Assembly: GCF_023715465.1 (NCBI RefSeq) | Contig: NZ_JAMBOE010000002.1 | Coordinates: 267,104 to 331,103 of the forward strand | DNA: 64,000 nt | Source: Paenibacillus macerans | GTDB taxonomy: Bacteria; Bacillota; Bacilli; Paenibacillales; Paenibacillaceae | Direction: 5' to 3' | Shown: in pieces, positions 1-8,945 of the stretch | How positions within the stretch are numbered: the first letter of the stretch is position 1 | Layout of the letters: the number at the start of each line of letters is the position of its first letter | Notes under the pieces: generated by a model | Databases searched by the model: none | Seen by the model: only the letters and a program-made list of their open reading frames with translations | Told to the model about the DNA's origin: nothing | Program-made: the position numbers and the translations under genes

Positions 1-968
1 GTCCGCTCCTTCATTCCGTACAAACCAAGCCCGGTTCCTTTCGGATCGCGCGTATTGACGTTAAATCCATGGCCTTGGTCGGCGACGACCAGCTCCAAGG
101 CATGCTCCGACGCAAACAGCCGGACGTCGATTTCGTCGACATCGGCATATTTTAAAGCGTTTAACACCGATTCCTGGCAAACCCGGTAAACGACCGTTTC
201 AATTTCGCTGTTAAAGCGCCGGCCGCCCAGTTCCGCGTTAAAATGAACCAGCACGCCGTAATTTTTCTCAATCCATTTAAAGTGCGAACGAAAGGCGGCG
301 TCCAGTCCGAGATCGTCCAGCGAGGCCGGCCGCAGCTCCACCGACAGGTTGCGGATTTGTTCCAGCAGCCTGGTCAAGGAAGCCTCGGTTTGCCGTATTT
401 TCTGCAGGGCCTCATCCTGCACCTTGAAATATTTCAATACCCGCAGGTCGACCAGCGAGCTGATCAGTTCCTGAGCTACGCTGTCGTGCAGCTCGCGGGA
501 AATCCGCTTGCGTTCGTCCTCCTGTGCTTTAATAATGCTTTTCGTCATCTTGTTGCGGTTGAGCGTCTGCTGCGTCATCCATTGATTCGTCAGATTGCGC
601 AGCATCAACACCCGAATTCCCGATTCCGCATCAACGGTTTGAAAGCTGGCGGAGTATGGGACAACCTCTTTATTTTTGGTCTCCAAAAACAGCTGGAACG
701 AGCTGAAATCCTTCTGTGTATCGGCGAGATAACAATTCAGGCATGACATCAGCTCATCTTCGCTCGTATAGCCCGCGCACGTGAAGCAAAACGAGTTGCT
801 GTCCGGCTCGGCCGGCTGCTCCAGCACCCGGGGATCCAAGATGGCCTCGGCCTGCGGATTCATCGCTATCACCCGGTGCTGCTTATCGAAGAATACAATC
901 GCATCCGAGCTGTGTTCATACAGGCTCATGAGCAAATCGAACGGAATATTCGCAGGCGGCCGGATCAC
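1..968 (-). CDS. nreB: Oxygen-sensing histidine kinase NreB (3' end cut by window edge)
   Basis: Cytoplasmic sensor kinase of the NreABC system, which switches on nitrate respiration when oxygen falls. The start is a GTG at 968 overlapping the nreA stop, with AAGGAG upstream. An N-terminal PAS-like region carries Cys61, Cys64, Cys76 and Cys79 in a C-x2-C-x11-C-x2-C pattern, the spacing known to hold the oxygen-labile [4Fe-4S] cluster of NreB. A HisKA_3 box reads ELHDSVAQEL, followed by an HATPase segment containing N-boxes and GTGLGLYGM. No membrane segment is seen, as expected for this family. About 322 residues are present and the extreme C-terminus lies outside the window. The partner regulator nreC is expected just beyond the left edge; that is inference. 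Confidence 0.9.
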   Translation of the reverse strand, partial: MIRPPANIPFDLLMSLYEHSSDAIVFFDKQHRVIAMNPQAEAILDPRVLEQPAEPDSNSFCFTCAGYTSEDELMSCLNCYLADTQKDFSSFQLFLETKNKEVVPYSASFQTVDAESGIRVLMLRNLTNQWMTQQTLNRNKMTKSIIKAQEDERKRISRELHDSVAQELISSLVDLRVLKYFKVQDEALQKIRQTEASLTRLLEQIRNLSVELRPASLDDLGLDAAFRSHFKWIEKNYGVLVHFNAELGGRRFNSEIETVVYRVCQESVLNALKYADVDEIDVRLFASEHALELVVADQGHGFNVNTRDPKGTGLGLYGMKER

Positions 969-1432
969 TGGGGAGTCAACTCCTTTACATCAAATTCGCC
1001 AAACTTACCGTGCAGCGCTTCATGCAAATGCCGAAACGCCTCGTCCGTCATGCGCCGTTCCCCGCGGTAGCCAACGAGCAGCACGCCTTCCACGCGATCC
1101 GCCAAATACAAGGGGATCGCCGCCAGGCTGGTCAGCCGCTCCGAAACGACGATCGGATAATTGAACAGATCCGGCGGATTCAATTCCTTGGCAACGCTGG
1201 AAACGAGCATGGGACTGCCGGTCTTAAAGACGATGCCGGCAATCCCTTTTCCCGATTGAAGGACGATGCGTTTATAGCGGTTGTTTAAATTACCCGATAC
1301 ATATTTCCAGGTGAGGACGAAATCGTTCACGGCCGATTCGGCGAAGGCGAGCGATACGAAATCGTAGCCCATTTGCTTTTTTAAGCGATCTATTTTTGCC
1401 TGGTACTGACTGGGGGAAGAATTCATATCCAC
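965..1432 (-). CDS. nreA: Nitrate receptor NreA (GAF domain)
   Basis: A 155-residue single GAF-domain protein, the usual size of NreA. In staphylococci NreA binds nitrate and restrains NreB autophosphorylation until nitrate is present. It lies 30 bp after narI and overlaps nreB by 4 bp, so it is probably in the same transcript as narGHJI. The order narGHJI-nreA-nreB supports the assignment over a generic GAF protein. The start ATG (MDMNSSPSQY) is the first in frame after narI. No cofactor-binding cysteines are visible, in keeping with a soluble anion receptor. Confidence 0.85.
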   Translation of the reverse strand: MDMNSSPSQYQAKIDRLKKQMGYDFVSLAFAESAVNDFVLTWKYVSGNLNNRYKRIVLQSGKGIAGIVFKTGSPMLVSSVAKELNPPDLFNYPIVVSERLTSLAAIPLYLADRVEGVLLVGYRGERRMTDEAFRHLHEALHGKFGEFDVKELTPQ

Positions 1433-1462
1433 GGCTCCCTAATTCTATTCCAACGATCCAGC

Positions 1463-2149
1463 TTAATGCTGACGATGCTTCCTATAAAGGATATAGCTTC
1501 TCCGGACATAATTCAAGGGTACGCTCCAGACGTGAACCAGACGGGTAAACGGCCATAGGGCAAAGATCAGGAAGCCCGCCAAAATGTGGATCTGAAACGA
1601 AACCGGAACATCCACCATGTAGGAAGCCTCCGGCCGGAAGATCACCAGGTTGCGGAACCAGATCGAAATCGTGTCCCGGTAATCGAACTCCGGCTGAACT
1701 TTGTTCGTTACCAGGGTGGAGAACATGCCCATAAATACGATAAACAACAGCAGCAAGTTAACGATCATATCCGAAGTCGAGCTTAAGCGGCGTACCGTTT
1801 TGGTCGTCAGGCGGCGCGCCGTCAAGAGCAGCATTCCGGCCAACGTGAAGACGCCGAAGAGCCCGCCGACATACATCGCGCCAATATGGTACAAATGATC
1901 GTTCACCCCGATGGCGTTCATCCACGATTTCGGAATACCCAGACCGGCGATATGGCCCATGATGACCGGAATAATGCCGACATGAAACAGCAGGCTGCCG
2001 ATCATCAGCTGTTTTTTCTCGATGAATTCGCTGGATTTGGCCGTCCAATTAAACTGATCGTAGCGGTAGCGGAAAATATGCCCCACCACAAACGTCGCCA
2101 TGCAAAGATACGGAAAAATGACCCAGATAAACTGATTAATCAGATTCAT
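1463..2149 (-). CDS. narI: Respiratory nitrate reductase gamma subunit (cytochrome b)
   Basis: Membrane cytochrome b that takes electrons from menaquinol and passes them to NarH. The 228 residues form five hydrophobic helices, typical of NarI. The four haem ligands are recognisable: His56 and His66 in the second helix, and His188 and His206 in the last, almost the same numbering as in the E. coli protein. It overlaps the end of narJ by 14 bp, implying translational coupling. The strongly basic C-terminus (YRKHRQH) fits a cytoplasmic tail. Confidence 0.95.
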   Translation of the reverse strand: MNLINQFIWVIFPYLCMATFVVGHIFRYRYDQFNWTAKSSEFIEKKQLMIGSLLFHVGIIPVIMGHIAGLGIPKSWMNAIGVNDHLYHIGAMYVGGLFGVFTLAGMLLLTARRLTTKTVRRLSSTSDMIVNLLLLFIVFMGMFSTLVTNKVQPEFDYRDTISIWFRNLVIFRPEASYMVDVPVSFQIHILAGFLIFALWPFTRLVHVWSVPLNYVRRSYILYRKHRQH

Positions 2150-2714
2150 GTGCTATCACCTCCTGCTGCAGAAGGCACAGCTTAAACGTTTCTCTTAGCG
2201 CCTTGATGAGATGCTGATAGGGACTCTTATGCTTTTCCAACGATTTCATCAATTGGTACGTTCCGTCTTCCAGCACCGTGATGACCGTATGCATGCCCAC
2301 CTCGCCTCGCGGATGGTCCAGCCAATCGGCCGCGTACAGGAATTCCAGCATCAGCGGCAAATAATCCGGCAATTCCCGGTCCGCCATCTCCAGCCCAAAC
2401 ATTTCATAAATCGTTTTGAGCGTGGTCAACATCTGCCCGCGTTCTTTGGAATCCTCGTATTTGGAAAAGGTCATATAAAGCGTTGAGGTTTTCTCGAAAT
2501 CAAAAGTCCCCACGTAACGCTCCTCGATCTCGTCCATGCTGAGCTGAAGCAGCTCTTCCCGGTACTTCATCACCGGTTCCATAATAGAAGGCGGCAAAAC
2601 CTCATCCCCGCTCTCGAGGATCTGCGAGAAGGTTTGTTTGTCGGGATAGGCCAACTGTCCGGCAAAAAAGCCAAACAGCTCTCTGTGCTCCTGCAATTTC
2701 GCCAGATCAATCAC
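2136..2714 (-). CDS. narJ: Nitrate reductase assembly chaperone NarJ
   Basis: System-specific chaperone that holds apo-NarG until molybdenum cofactor and Fe-S clusters are inserted; not part of the final enzyme. The open frame extends upstream into narH, but the GTG at 2714 (start of MIDLAKLQEH) overlaps the narH stop by 8 bp, follows a run of G resembling a Shine-Dalgarno site, and gives 192 residues, the normal NarJ length. Conserved landmarks include YPDK near the N-terminus and an acidic EFLYAADWLDH-type region. It is sandwiched between narH and narI with overlaps at both ends, as in most nar operons. Confidence 0.93.
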   Translation of the reverse strand: MIDLAKLQEHRELFGFFAGQLAYPDKQTFSQILESGDEVLPPSIMEPVMKYREELLQLSMDEIEERYVGTFDFEKTSTLYMTFSKYEDSKERGQMLTTLKTIYEMFGLEMADRELPDYLPLMLEFLYAADWLDHPRGEVGMHTVITVLEDGTYQLMKSLEKHKSPYQHLIKALRETFKLCLLQQEVIAHESD

Positions 2715-4248
2715 GCCAGATCCCCCCGTAAAAGTTTTGTTCGTACAGCTCCCTGCCGCTTTTTCCGGAGTTCGCCGGAACGGCCGGCCCGCAGCCATCG
2801 CAATTCATGCCGAAACCTTCCGAGCCCTGGGCGCGGTACGGGTCCATGTAACCTTCCTTATGCGAGGTCGGAATGACGAAGCGGTCCTCGTATTTGGCGA
2901 TCGCCAGCAGCCGGTACATCTCTTCGATCTGCCGGGCGGTGAGTCCGACCCGGGCCAGGCGGCTTTCGTCAAACGGCTGCTTCGAGTACTGCGCCCGCTG
3001 ATACGAACGCATCATCGCCATGCGCTGCAACGCGATTTTGACCGTGGCCGTATCCCCGGCAGTCAACAGATTGGCCAAATATTGCACCGGTGTTCTCATC
3101 TCTTCGATCGCCGGGAAAATCAGGTCCGGATTCTGGATCGAATCCTTGCCCTCGAAATGGCTCATGATCGGGCTCAGCGGCGGAACATACCAAACCATCG
3201 GCAAGGTACGGTATTCCGGATGGAGCGGGAACGCCAGCTTGTATTCGATCGCCAGCTTATAAACCGGCGACTGCTGCGCGGCTTCGATCCATTCTTCGGA
3301 CAGGCCGTCTTTACGGGCTTGCTTGATCACTTCCGCATCATGCGGATCAAGGAACAACCCGAGCTGCGCCTCGTACAAATCCTGCTCATTCGGCGTGGAA
3401 GCCGCTTCCTGCACGCGGTCCGCATCGTACAGCAGCACGCCCAGGTAGCGGATGCGTCCGCTGCACGTTTCCGAGCAAACCGTCGGCAATCCCGCTTCGA
3501 TTCTCGGGAAGCAGAAGGTGCATTTTTCCGCCTTGTTGGTTTTCCAGTTGAAGTAGACCTTCTTGTAAGGACAGCCGGTCATACAGTAACGCCAGCCCCG
3601 GCAGGCCTCCTGGTCGACGAGGACGATACCGTCCTCATCGCGTTTATAGATAGCTCCCGACGGGCAGGACGCCACACAGCTCGGGTTCAGGCAGTGCTCG
3701 CACAGCCGCGGCAGATACATCATAAACGATTGCTCAAAGTTGAACTTGATCTCCTCTTCAATCTTCTCGATGTTGGGGTCTCTCGGACCGGTAATATGTC
3801 CGCCGGCCAGATCGTCTTCCCAGTTTGGCCCCCAGTTCGGCTCCATCGTCTCGCCGGTGAGCACGGATTTCGGACGCGCCGTGGGCTGATGCTTTTTCTC
3901 CCCGGAATTCGTCAGCTTCTCGTAATCGTAGGTCCAAGGCTCATAGTAATCTTTCATTTCCGGCATATCCGGGTTGTAGAAAATTTTGCCCAGGGCGATT
4001 TTGGACAGCTTGCTGCCGGACTTCAGCTCCAGCTTGCCTTTACGCAGCGTCCAGCCGCCCTTGTAGTGCTCCTGGTCCTCCCAGCGCTTCGGATAACCGA
4101 TGCCCGGCTTCGTCTCCACATTGTTGAACCACACGTATTCGGCGCCTTCACGGTTCGTCCAGGTGCTTTTGCAGGTAACGCTGCAAGTATGGCAGCCGAT
4201 GCATTTGTCCAGATTCAGCACCATGGCAATTTGCGCTTTAATCTTCAA
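2707..4248 (-). CDS. narH: Respiratory nitrate reductase beta subunit (Fe-S)
   Basis: Electron-transfer subunit with four iron-sulfur clusters linking NarI haem to NarG. The 513 residues carry Cys16-x2-Cys-x2-Cys-x3-Cys near the N-terminus, a CEHCLNPSCVASCP block, a CRGWRYCMTGCP block and a CTFCFPR block with CSETC. The tryptophan in CRGW, where a fourth cysteine would be expected, is the normal NarH feature marking the [3Fe-4S] cluster. It overlaps narG by 11 bp and narJ by 8 bp. The CGPAVPANSG tail is usual for Gram-positive NarH. Confidence 0.96.
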   Translation of the reverse strand: MKIKAQIAMVLNLDKCIGCHTCSVTCKSTWTNREGAEYVWFNNVETKPGIGYPKRWEDQEHYKGGWTLRKGKLELKSGSKLSKIALGKIFYNPDMPEMKDYYEPWTYDYEKLTNSGEKKHQPTARPKSVLTGETMEPNWGPNWEDDLAGGHITGPRDPNIEKIEEEIKFNFEQSFMMYLPRLCEHCLNPSCVASCPSGAIYKRDEDGIVLVDQEACRGWRYCMTGCPYKKVYFNWKTNKAEKCTFCFPRIEAGLPTVCSETCSGRIRYLGVLLYDADRVQEAASTPNEQDLYEAQLGLFLDPHDAEVIKQARKDGLSEEWIEAAQQSPVYKLAIEYKLAFPLHPEYRTLPMVWYVPPLSPIMSHFEGKDSIQNPDLIFPAIEEMRTPVQYLANLLTAGDTATVKIALQRMAMMRSYQRAQYSKQPFDESRLARVGLTARQIEEMYRLLAIAKYEDRFVIPTSHKEGYMDPYRAQGSEGFGMNCDGCGPAVPANSGKSGRELYEQNFYGGIWRD

Positions 4249-7200
4249 GCCAGTCGACCTCCTTCAGTTTGCGCACGGCAACGTACACATCCCGCTGGTT
4301 GCCGATCGGTCCGTAGTAGTTGAAGCCGTAGCTGAGCTGAGCATAACCTCCGACAAGCTGCGTCGGCTTCAAATGAATGCGCGTAGGCGCGTTGTGGCTG
4401 CCGCCCCGCTCCTTGGTGATTTCCGAGCCCGGTACGTTGATGTGTTTATCCTGAGCATGGTACATGAACATCGTGCCTTTCGGCATGCGATGGCTGACCA
4501 CGGCTCTCGCCGTCACGACACCGTTGCGGTTGTAAACCTCCAGCCAATCGTTATCGCTGATTTGATGCTGCTCGGCATCCTCCCGGCTGATCCATACGGT
4601 CGGACCGCCGCGGAACAAAGTCAGCATGTGCAAATTATCCTGATACGTGCTGTGGATGTTCCATTTGCCATGCGGCGTCAAGTACCGCAGCACCAGGGTG
4701 TCTTTGCCTCCGTCGATCTGCTTGTCGCGGGGGCCGAACACCATCGGCGGCAGCGTTGGCTTGTAAACCGGCAGCGCTTCGCCGAATTGCAGGAAGATCT
4801 GGTGATCCAGATAAAAATGCTGGCGTCCGGTCAACGTACGGAACGGCACCAGGCGTTCGATATTGGTCGTAAACGGCGAATACCGCCGCCCCGATTTATT
4901 GGAGCCGGTGAACACCGGCGTTGGGATAACCTCGCGCGGCTGGGCCGTAATGTTCGCAAAGGTGATCCGTTCGGCGGCGCGGTCGGCGGAAATATCCTTA
5001 AGCTCCACACCGTGTTCCTGCTCGGCGGATTCCCAAGCCCGTTGCGAAACTTTTCCGTTCGTGGCCGAGGACAAATGCAGCACGGCATTGGCCGCATGTC
5101 TCGCCGTATGCAGTTTCGGCCGGCCGTTTTTGATCGTCTCGTCAAAATAAGTGCCATTGATAGACTTAAGTTCTTCGTACTCTTCCTTCACCGGGAAGGA
5201 TACTCCGTGCGCGCCAACCTTGCCTGTTTCCAGATTCGGCCCAAGCGTCACGTACTTATCGTAAATTTTCGTATAATCGCGTTCGACCACGGCGAAGCTT
5301 GGCATCGTTTTGCCAAGGACAGGCGCAGTTTCTCCGCGCTTCCAGTCCTTCACCTCGCCGTACGGCTGGGCGATTTCACTCATCGAATCATGGCCGAGCG
5401 GTGAGGACACCAGGTCTTTATGCACCCCTGGAAGGTGCTCTTTGGCCATCTCCGACACCACACCAGCCAGCGTGCGGTAAATATCCCAGTCGGAGCGTGA
5501 TTCCCACAGCGGATCGATGGCCGGATTAAACGGATGCACGAACGGGTGCATGTCGGTCGAGGAAATGTCGACCTTCTCGTACCACGTCGCCGCCGGCAGC
5601 ACGATATCCGCGTACATCGGGGTCGCGGTCATGCGGAAGTCGAGGGACACGAGCAGGTCCAGCTTGCCTTCCACCTCATCACGCCAGACGATTTCTTCCG
5701 GCTTCTCCTCCTCGTTGGGTGTCGACAACAGCCCGTTATGCGTCCCCAGCAAATGTTTCATGAAAAATTCCTGGCCTTTGGCCGAGCTGGAAATGAGATT
5801 GGAGCGCCAGACGAACAGGGAACGCGGGAAGTTCTCCGGCGCATCCGGGTCTTCTACCGCAAACTTCGTTTCGCCGGAGACGATCTGCTCATAAGCATGC
5901 TTAATGATGTCGGCGTTATCCGTTTGACCTTTGGCGGCCGCTTCCGCGGCAAACGCCAGACTGCTTTTGTTGAACTGCGGGTACGACGGCAGCCAGCCGA
6001 GACGGGCCGCCAGCACGTTGTAATCCGCCGGATGTCGGTACGGAATGTCCCCGCCCGTCGGCGACTTAAGCGAATCGGCGCTCATCTCCTCGTATTTCCA
6101 TTGGTCGGTGGCGAAATAGAAAAACGAGGTCGCGTTTTGCAGCCGCGGCGGAGCTTGCCAGTCGCGGGCAAAAGCAATCGACGACCAGCCTTCGATCGGC
6201 CGGCATTTCTCCTGGCCGACGTAGTGCGCCCAGCCGCCGCCGTTAACGCCCTGCGAAGCCGTTAGCACCACCAGATTCAGAATGGAGCGGTAAATCGTAT
6301 CGCTGTTAAACCAGTGATTGATGCCCGCGCCCATGATGATCATCGAGCGGCCGCCGGTATCCAGCGCGTTTTGCGCAAACTCGCGGGCGATTTGCACGAT
6401 AAGCGAGGCCTTGACGCCGGTGACTTTTTCCTGCCAGGCCGGGGAGTAATGCGAGCTTGCATCATCGTATCCGCCAGCCGTATGCGTGGCGCCTTGCCGG
6501 TTTACGCCGTATTGGCTGAGCATCAGGTCGTAGACGGTTGCGGCAAGCCGGGTCGATCCGTCGGCCAGGGTAACGGTTTTGACCGGAATCGAGCGGGTAA
6601 ATGTGCCGTTGCCGGCGGCATCGAAATAAGGGAACACGATTTCCGTCCACTCCGCGCCGTGATCCTCAACCGAAAGCGCCGGTTTGATGACCGTGCCGTC
6701 CTCCCGTTCGAGAATCAGGTTCCACTTCACGTCTTTTTCCCAACGCTGCCCCATCGTTCCGTTCGGAACGGTTAGTTCGCCGGCGGCTTCGTCAAAAATG
6801 ACGGGCTTCCACTCGGCGTGTTCCGCCTGTTGTCCGAGATCGCTTGCCCGCAGAAAACGGCCGGCTTTGTATTTGCCTTCATGCGAATCAAGCAAAATCA
6901 GAAACGGCATATCCGTGTACTGCTTGGCATAGTTCAAGAACATTGGCTCCTGCCGCTGTACATAAAACTCGTCCAAAATGACATGCGTCATCGCCTGCGC
7001 AACCGCCGCGTCGGTTCCCGGATGGGGAGCCAGCCAGTTGTCGGCAAACTTGACGTTTTCCGCATGGTCCGGTGCCACGGACACCACTTTGGTCCCTTTA
7101 TAACGAACCTCTGTCATAAAATGGGCGTCCGGCGTCCGCGTCAGCGGCACATTGGAGCCCCACATGATGAGGTAACCGGCATTGTACCAATCGGATGATT

Positions 7201-7915
7201 CCGGCACATCGGTTTGCTCGCCCCAAATTTGCGGAGAAGCCGGCGGCAAATCAGCGTACCAGTCATAGAAGCTGAGCATTTCGCCGCCCAACAAGGAAAT
7301 AAACCGCGCACCCGAAGCATAGCTGATCATCGACATGGCCGGAATCGGCGTAAAGCCGGCGATCCGGTCGGGTCCATATTTTTTAATGGTATAGATGAGC
7401 TGCGCGCCTATAAGACGGGTAGCTTCCTCCCACGTCACGCGCACATGGCCGCCCTTGCCGCGGGCTTGTTTATAGGACTTGGCAGCTTCCGGATTTTCCA
7501 CAATGCTGGCCCATGCCTCCACCGGGTTGTCGTTGTGCTGTGCCAACGCCTCTCTCCACAGCCGCAACAAGCGCCCGCGCATATAAGGATATTTCACCCG
7601 CAGCGGGCTGTATTCGTACCACGAAAACGAAGCGCCCCGCGGGCAACCGCGCGGTTCGAACTCCGGCATGTCCGGCCCGCAGGACGGATAATCGATTTGC
7701 TGGTTTTCCCAGGTGATGATGCCGTTTTTCACGAACACCTTCCAACTGCAGGAGCCGGTACAGTTCACGCCGTGCGTCGTTCGCACCACTTTGTCATGCG
7801 ACCAGCGGCCACGGTACATGTTCTCCCATTCCCTGCTTTTCTCTTCAACTTTTGACCAGTTTCCCGAAATAGATTCCGCCTTCTTGAAGAAGGTAAGTCC
7901 TGATCTTCTTTTCAT
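4238..7915 (-). CDS. narG: Respiratory nitrate reductase alpha subunit (molybdopterin)
   Basis: Catalytic subunit reducing nitrate to nitrite at a bis-MGD molybdenum site on the cytoplasmic face of the membrane. The 1225 residues match the family size. His48, Cys52, Cys56 and Cys91 are the His/Cys3 ligands of the FS0 [4Fe-4S] cluster, and Asp222 in the WYADLPPASPQ stretch is the molybdenum ligand typical of membrane NarG. WGEQTDVPES follows directly. It is first in the narGHJI-nreAB operon. The Shine-Dalgarno AAGGAG lies about 13 bp before the ATG, a little far, so translation may be modest. No Tat signal of the cleaved type is seen, normal for NarG. Confidence 0.97.
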   Translation of the reverse strand: MKRRSGLTFFKKAESISGNWSKVEEKSREWENMYRGRWSHDKVVRTTHGVNCTGSCSWKVFVKNGIITWENQQIDYPSCGPDMPEFEPRGCPRGASFSWYEYSPLRVKYPYMRGRLLRLWREALAQHNDNPVEAWASIVENPEAAKSYKQARGKGGHVRVTWEEATRLIGAQLIYTIKKYGPDRIAGFTPIPAMSMISYASGARFISLLGGEMLSFYDWYADLPPASPQIWGEQTDVPESSDWYNAGYLIMWGSNVPLTRTPDAHFMTEVRYKGTKVVSVAPDHAENVKFADNWLAPHPGTDAAVAQAMTHVILDEFYVQRQEPMFLNYAKQYTDMPFLILLDSHEGKYKAGRFLRASDLGQQAEHAEWKPVIFDEAAGELTVPNGTMGQRWEKDVKWNLILEREDGTVIKPALSVEDHGAEWTEIVFPYFDAAGNGTFTRSIPVKTVTLADGSTRLAATVYDLMLSQYGVNRQGATHTAGGYDDASSHYSPAWQEKVTGVKASLIVQIAREFAQNALDTGGRSMIIMGAGINHWFNSDTIYRSILNLVVLTASQGVNGGGWAHYVGQEKCRPIEGWSSIAFARDWQAPPRLQNATSFFYFATDQWKYEEMSADSLKSPTGGDIPYRHPADYNVLAARLGWLPSYPQFNKSSLAFAAEAAAKGQTDNADIIKHAYEQIVSGETKFAVEDPDAPENFPRSLFVWRSNLISSSAKGQEFFMKHLLGTHNGLLSTPNEEEKPEEIVWRDEVEGKLDLLVSLDFRMTATPMYADIVLPAATWYEKVDISSTDMHPFVHPFNPAIDPLWESRSDWDIYRTLAGVVSEMAKEHLPGVHKDLVSSPLGHDSMSEIAQPYGEVKDWKRGETAPVLGKTMPSFAVVERDYTKIYDKYVTLGPNLETGKVGAHGVSFPVKEEYEELKSINGTYFDETIKNGRPKLHTARHAANAVLHLSSATNGKVSQRAWESAEQEHGVELKDISADRAAERITFANITAQPREVIPTPVFTGSNKSGRRYSPFTTNIERLVPFRTLTGRQHFYLDHQIFLQFGEALPVYKPTLPPMVFGPRDKQIDGGKDTLVLRYLTPHGKWNIHSTYQDNLHMLTLFRGGPTVWISREDAEQHQISDNDWLEVYNRNGVVTARAVVSHRMPKGTMFMYHAQDKHINVPGSEITKERGGSHNAPTRIHLKPTQLVGGYAQLSYGFNYYGPIGNQRDVYVAVRKLKEVDWLED

Positions 7916-7992
7916 AGGAAGTATTCACACTCCTTCATCACGAATGAATGCATTTGATCGGGGAATCCAATGGAATTCATTCTGCTCTCTCC

Positions 7993-8031
7993 ATTATCTA
8001 GCGGCGCACCTCCATTTTCCCATCAGGGAAA
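7993..8031 (-). promoter_or_regulatory. narG promoter with 16-bp palindrome over the -35 position
   Basis: A perfect inverted repeat, TTTCCC-4 nt-GGGAAA (8016-8031), sits exactly 17 bp upstream of a GATAAT -10 candidate (7993-7998). No good -35 hexamer is present where the palindrome lies, which suggests activator-dependent transcription. NreC is the natural candidate because nreAB are in the operon. I saw no convincing TTGTGA/TCACAA-type FNR box in this leader. The regulator is inferred. Confidence 0.55.
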
Positions 8032-8061
8032 TCCCTTAGTATGGAGGTGAAAACCCTAATA

Positions 8062-8084
8062 AGAAAAACGCCTGACGGCGTCCT
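8062..8084 (-). terminator. Short minus-strand terminator upstream of narG
   Basis: On the minus strand ACGCC-GTCA-GGCGT is followed by TTTTCTT. The 5-bp stem is short. It would stop minus-strand transcripts arriving from the orphan transposase-like gene before the narG promoter. Confidence 0.5.
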
Positions 8085-8118
8085 TTAATGGCTCTGAATG
8101 GCTCTGACTTCTACTTTA

Positions 8119-8395
8119 GACGCTACTCTAACGGACACTAGCGACCTTATCCACCCATTTCCCGGGTATTTCCCAGCCTAATGGACACCATCGACCCTAT
8201 TTCGTTCTAAACCAGTTCATCCAGGCCGATTTGAGGCAAATAAGGTCCACTGTGTCCGTCTACATTTTACAAACCTCCGTTTTTCGGCAGATAACGGCTC
8301 TGGTGTCCCTTAGCCCCCGGTTTCCTCATCTTCACCCCTCTCTTCCTGTGCTTCGCCCTCTACCAGACCCGAAATTTTATAACTCAACTTTCGCA
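8119..8395. repeat. Four-unit intergenic element E1
   Basis: Four related units of about 24 bp: 8128-8151 and 8178-8201 in one orientation, 8238-8262 and 8290-8313 inverted. The core reads CTAAYGGACAC followed by CGACCYTAT. Unit starts are spaced about 50, 60 and 52 bp. The outer pair and the inner pair are mutually complementary, so the whole element can form a long stem. A second copy of about 80 percent identity by eye lies inverted at 18103-18387, with similarity continuing past the fourth unit to about 8395. Open frames across it (VRYILQTSV type) are by-products of the repeat. Confidence 0.85.
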
Positions 8396-8945
8396 GAGCA
8401 AAAATCAGCTTGAGTCCTTGAACTGAAGGTTTTCAAAAAATTAAGAAAGGCGGCTTGCAAAATAGAAAAACACTGCTTCGTTTGGTAAAGCGAGAGTGAC
8501 GAACTTCTACGATCAGACAAAAGAGGTATCCTTGCTTGCCAGACAAGCCGAAAACCGATCGTGGCAAAAAACGCGGAAGGGCTTTGAAAGCTTTAGGATA
8601 GGGAAGTGGGATGGGATGGGCGGCAGATCAACACTCACTGTCCGGAGCTTTGCACGATTATCCCGTTTGATCAGGTAGCAGAGAAACAGACAAGCTCAGG
8701 AGAAGAAAATATTTGGTGGAGAGTCAGATAGGTTCGAGATAATTTAGACGGGCTTAGGAGAAGGAATCAGGTTTAGGGAAAGTGAAACGGACCGGACAGG
8801 AGATCAAGGCAAGAGATCAGGACAAGAGATCAAGGACAAGACGCAAGGGAAACGAAAAGCACGTAATTTTGCTGTAGCCAGAACCCTTCCATCTGCAGCA
8901 ACGCCCGCACCGTTCATGCTGCCCCCTACCGTTCAAGCGTCTCGA
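8396..8945. other. Gene-free stretch with decayed sequence
   Basis: No credible gene. An imperfect triple repeat of an AGATCAAGGACAAG-like unit lies at about 8800-8840. No inverted repeat pairing with the far side of the transposase-like gene was found, so no IS end can be marked. Confidence 0.5.

Noticed and set aside
2737-5404. Long open frames (over 400 codons) on the plus strand opposite narH and narG
   Set aside because: They mirror the codon structure of genuine narG/narH, have no ribosome site or domain, and are shadows.
7916-8060. FNR/Crp-type box upstream of narG
   Set aside because: No acceptable TGTGA-6-TCACA match; the only strong palindrome is TTTCCC/GGGAAA.
8231-8413. Open frame within E1 giving a VYILQTSVF peptide, and its twin in E2 (17982-18314)
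   Set aside because: Similarity between them follows from the DNA repeat, crossing units and spacers; no ribosome site.
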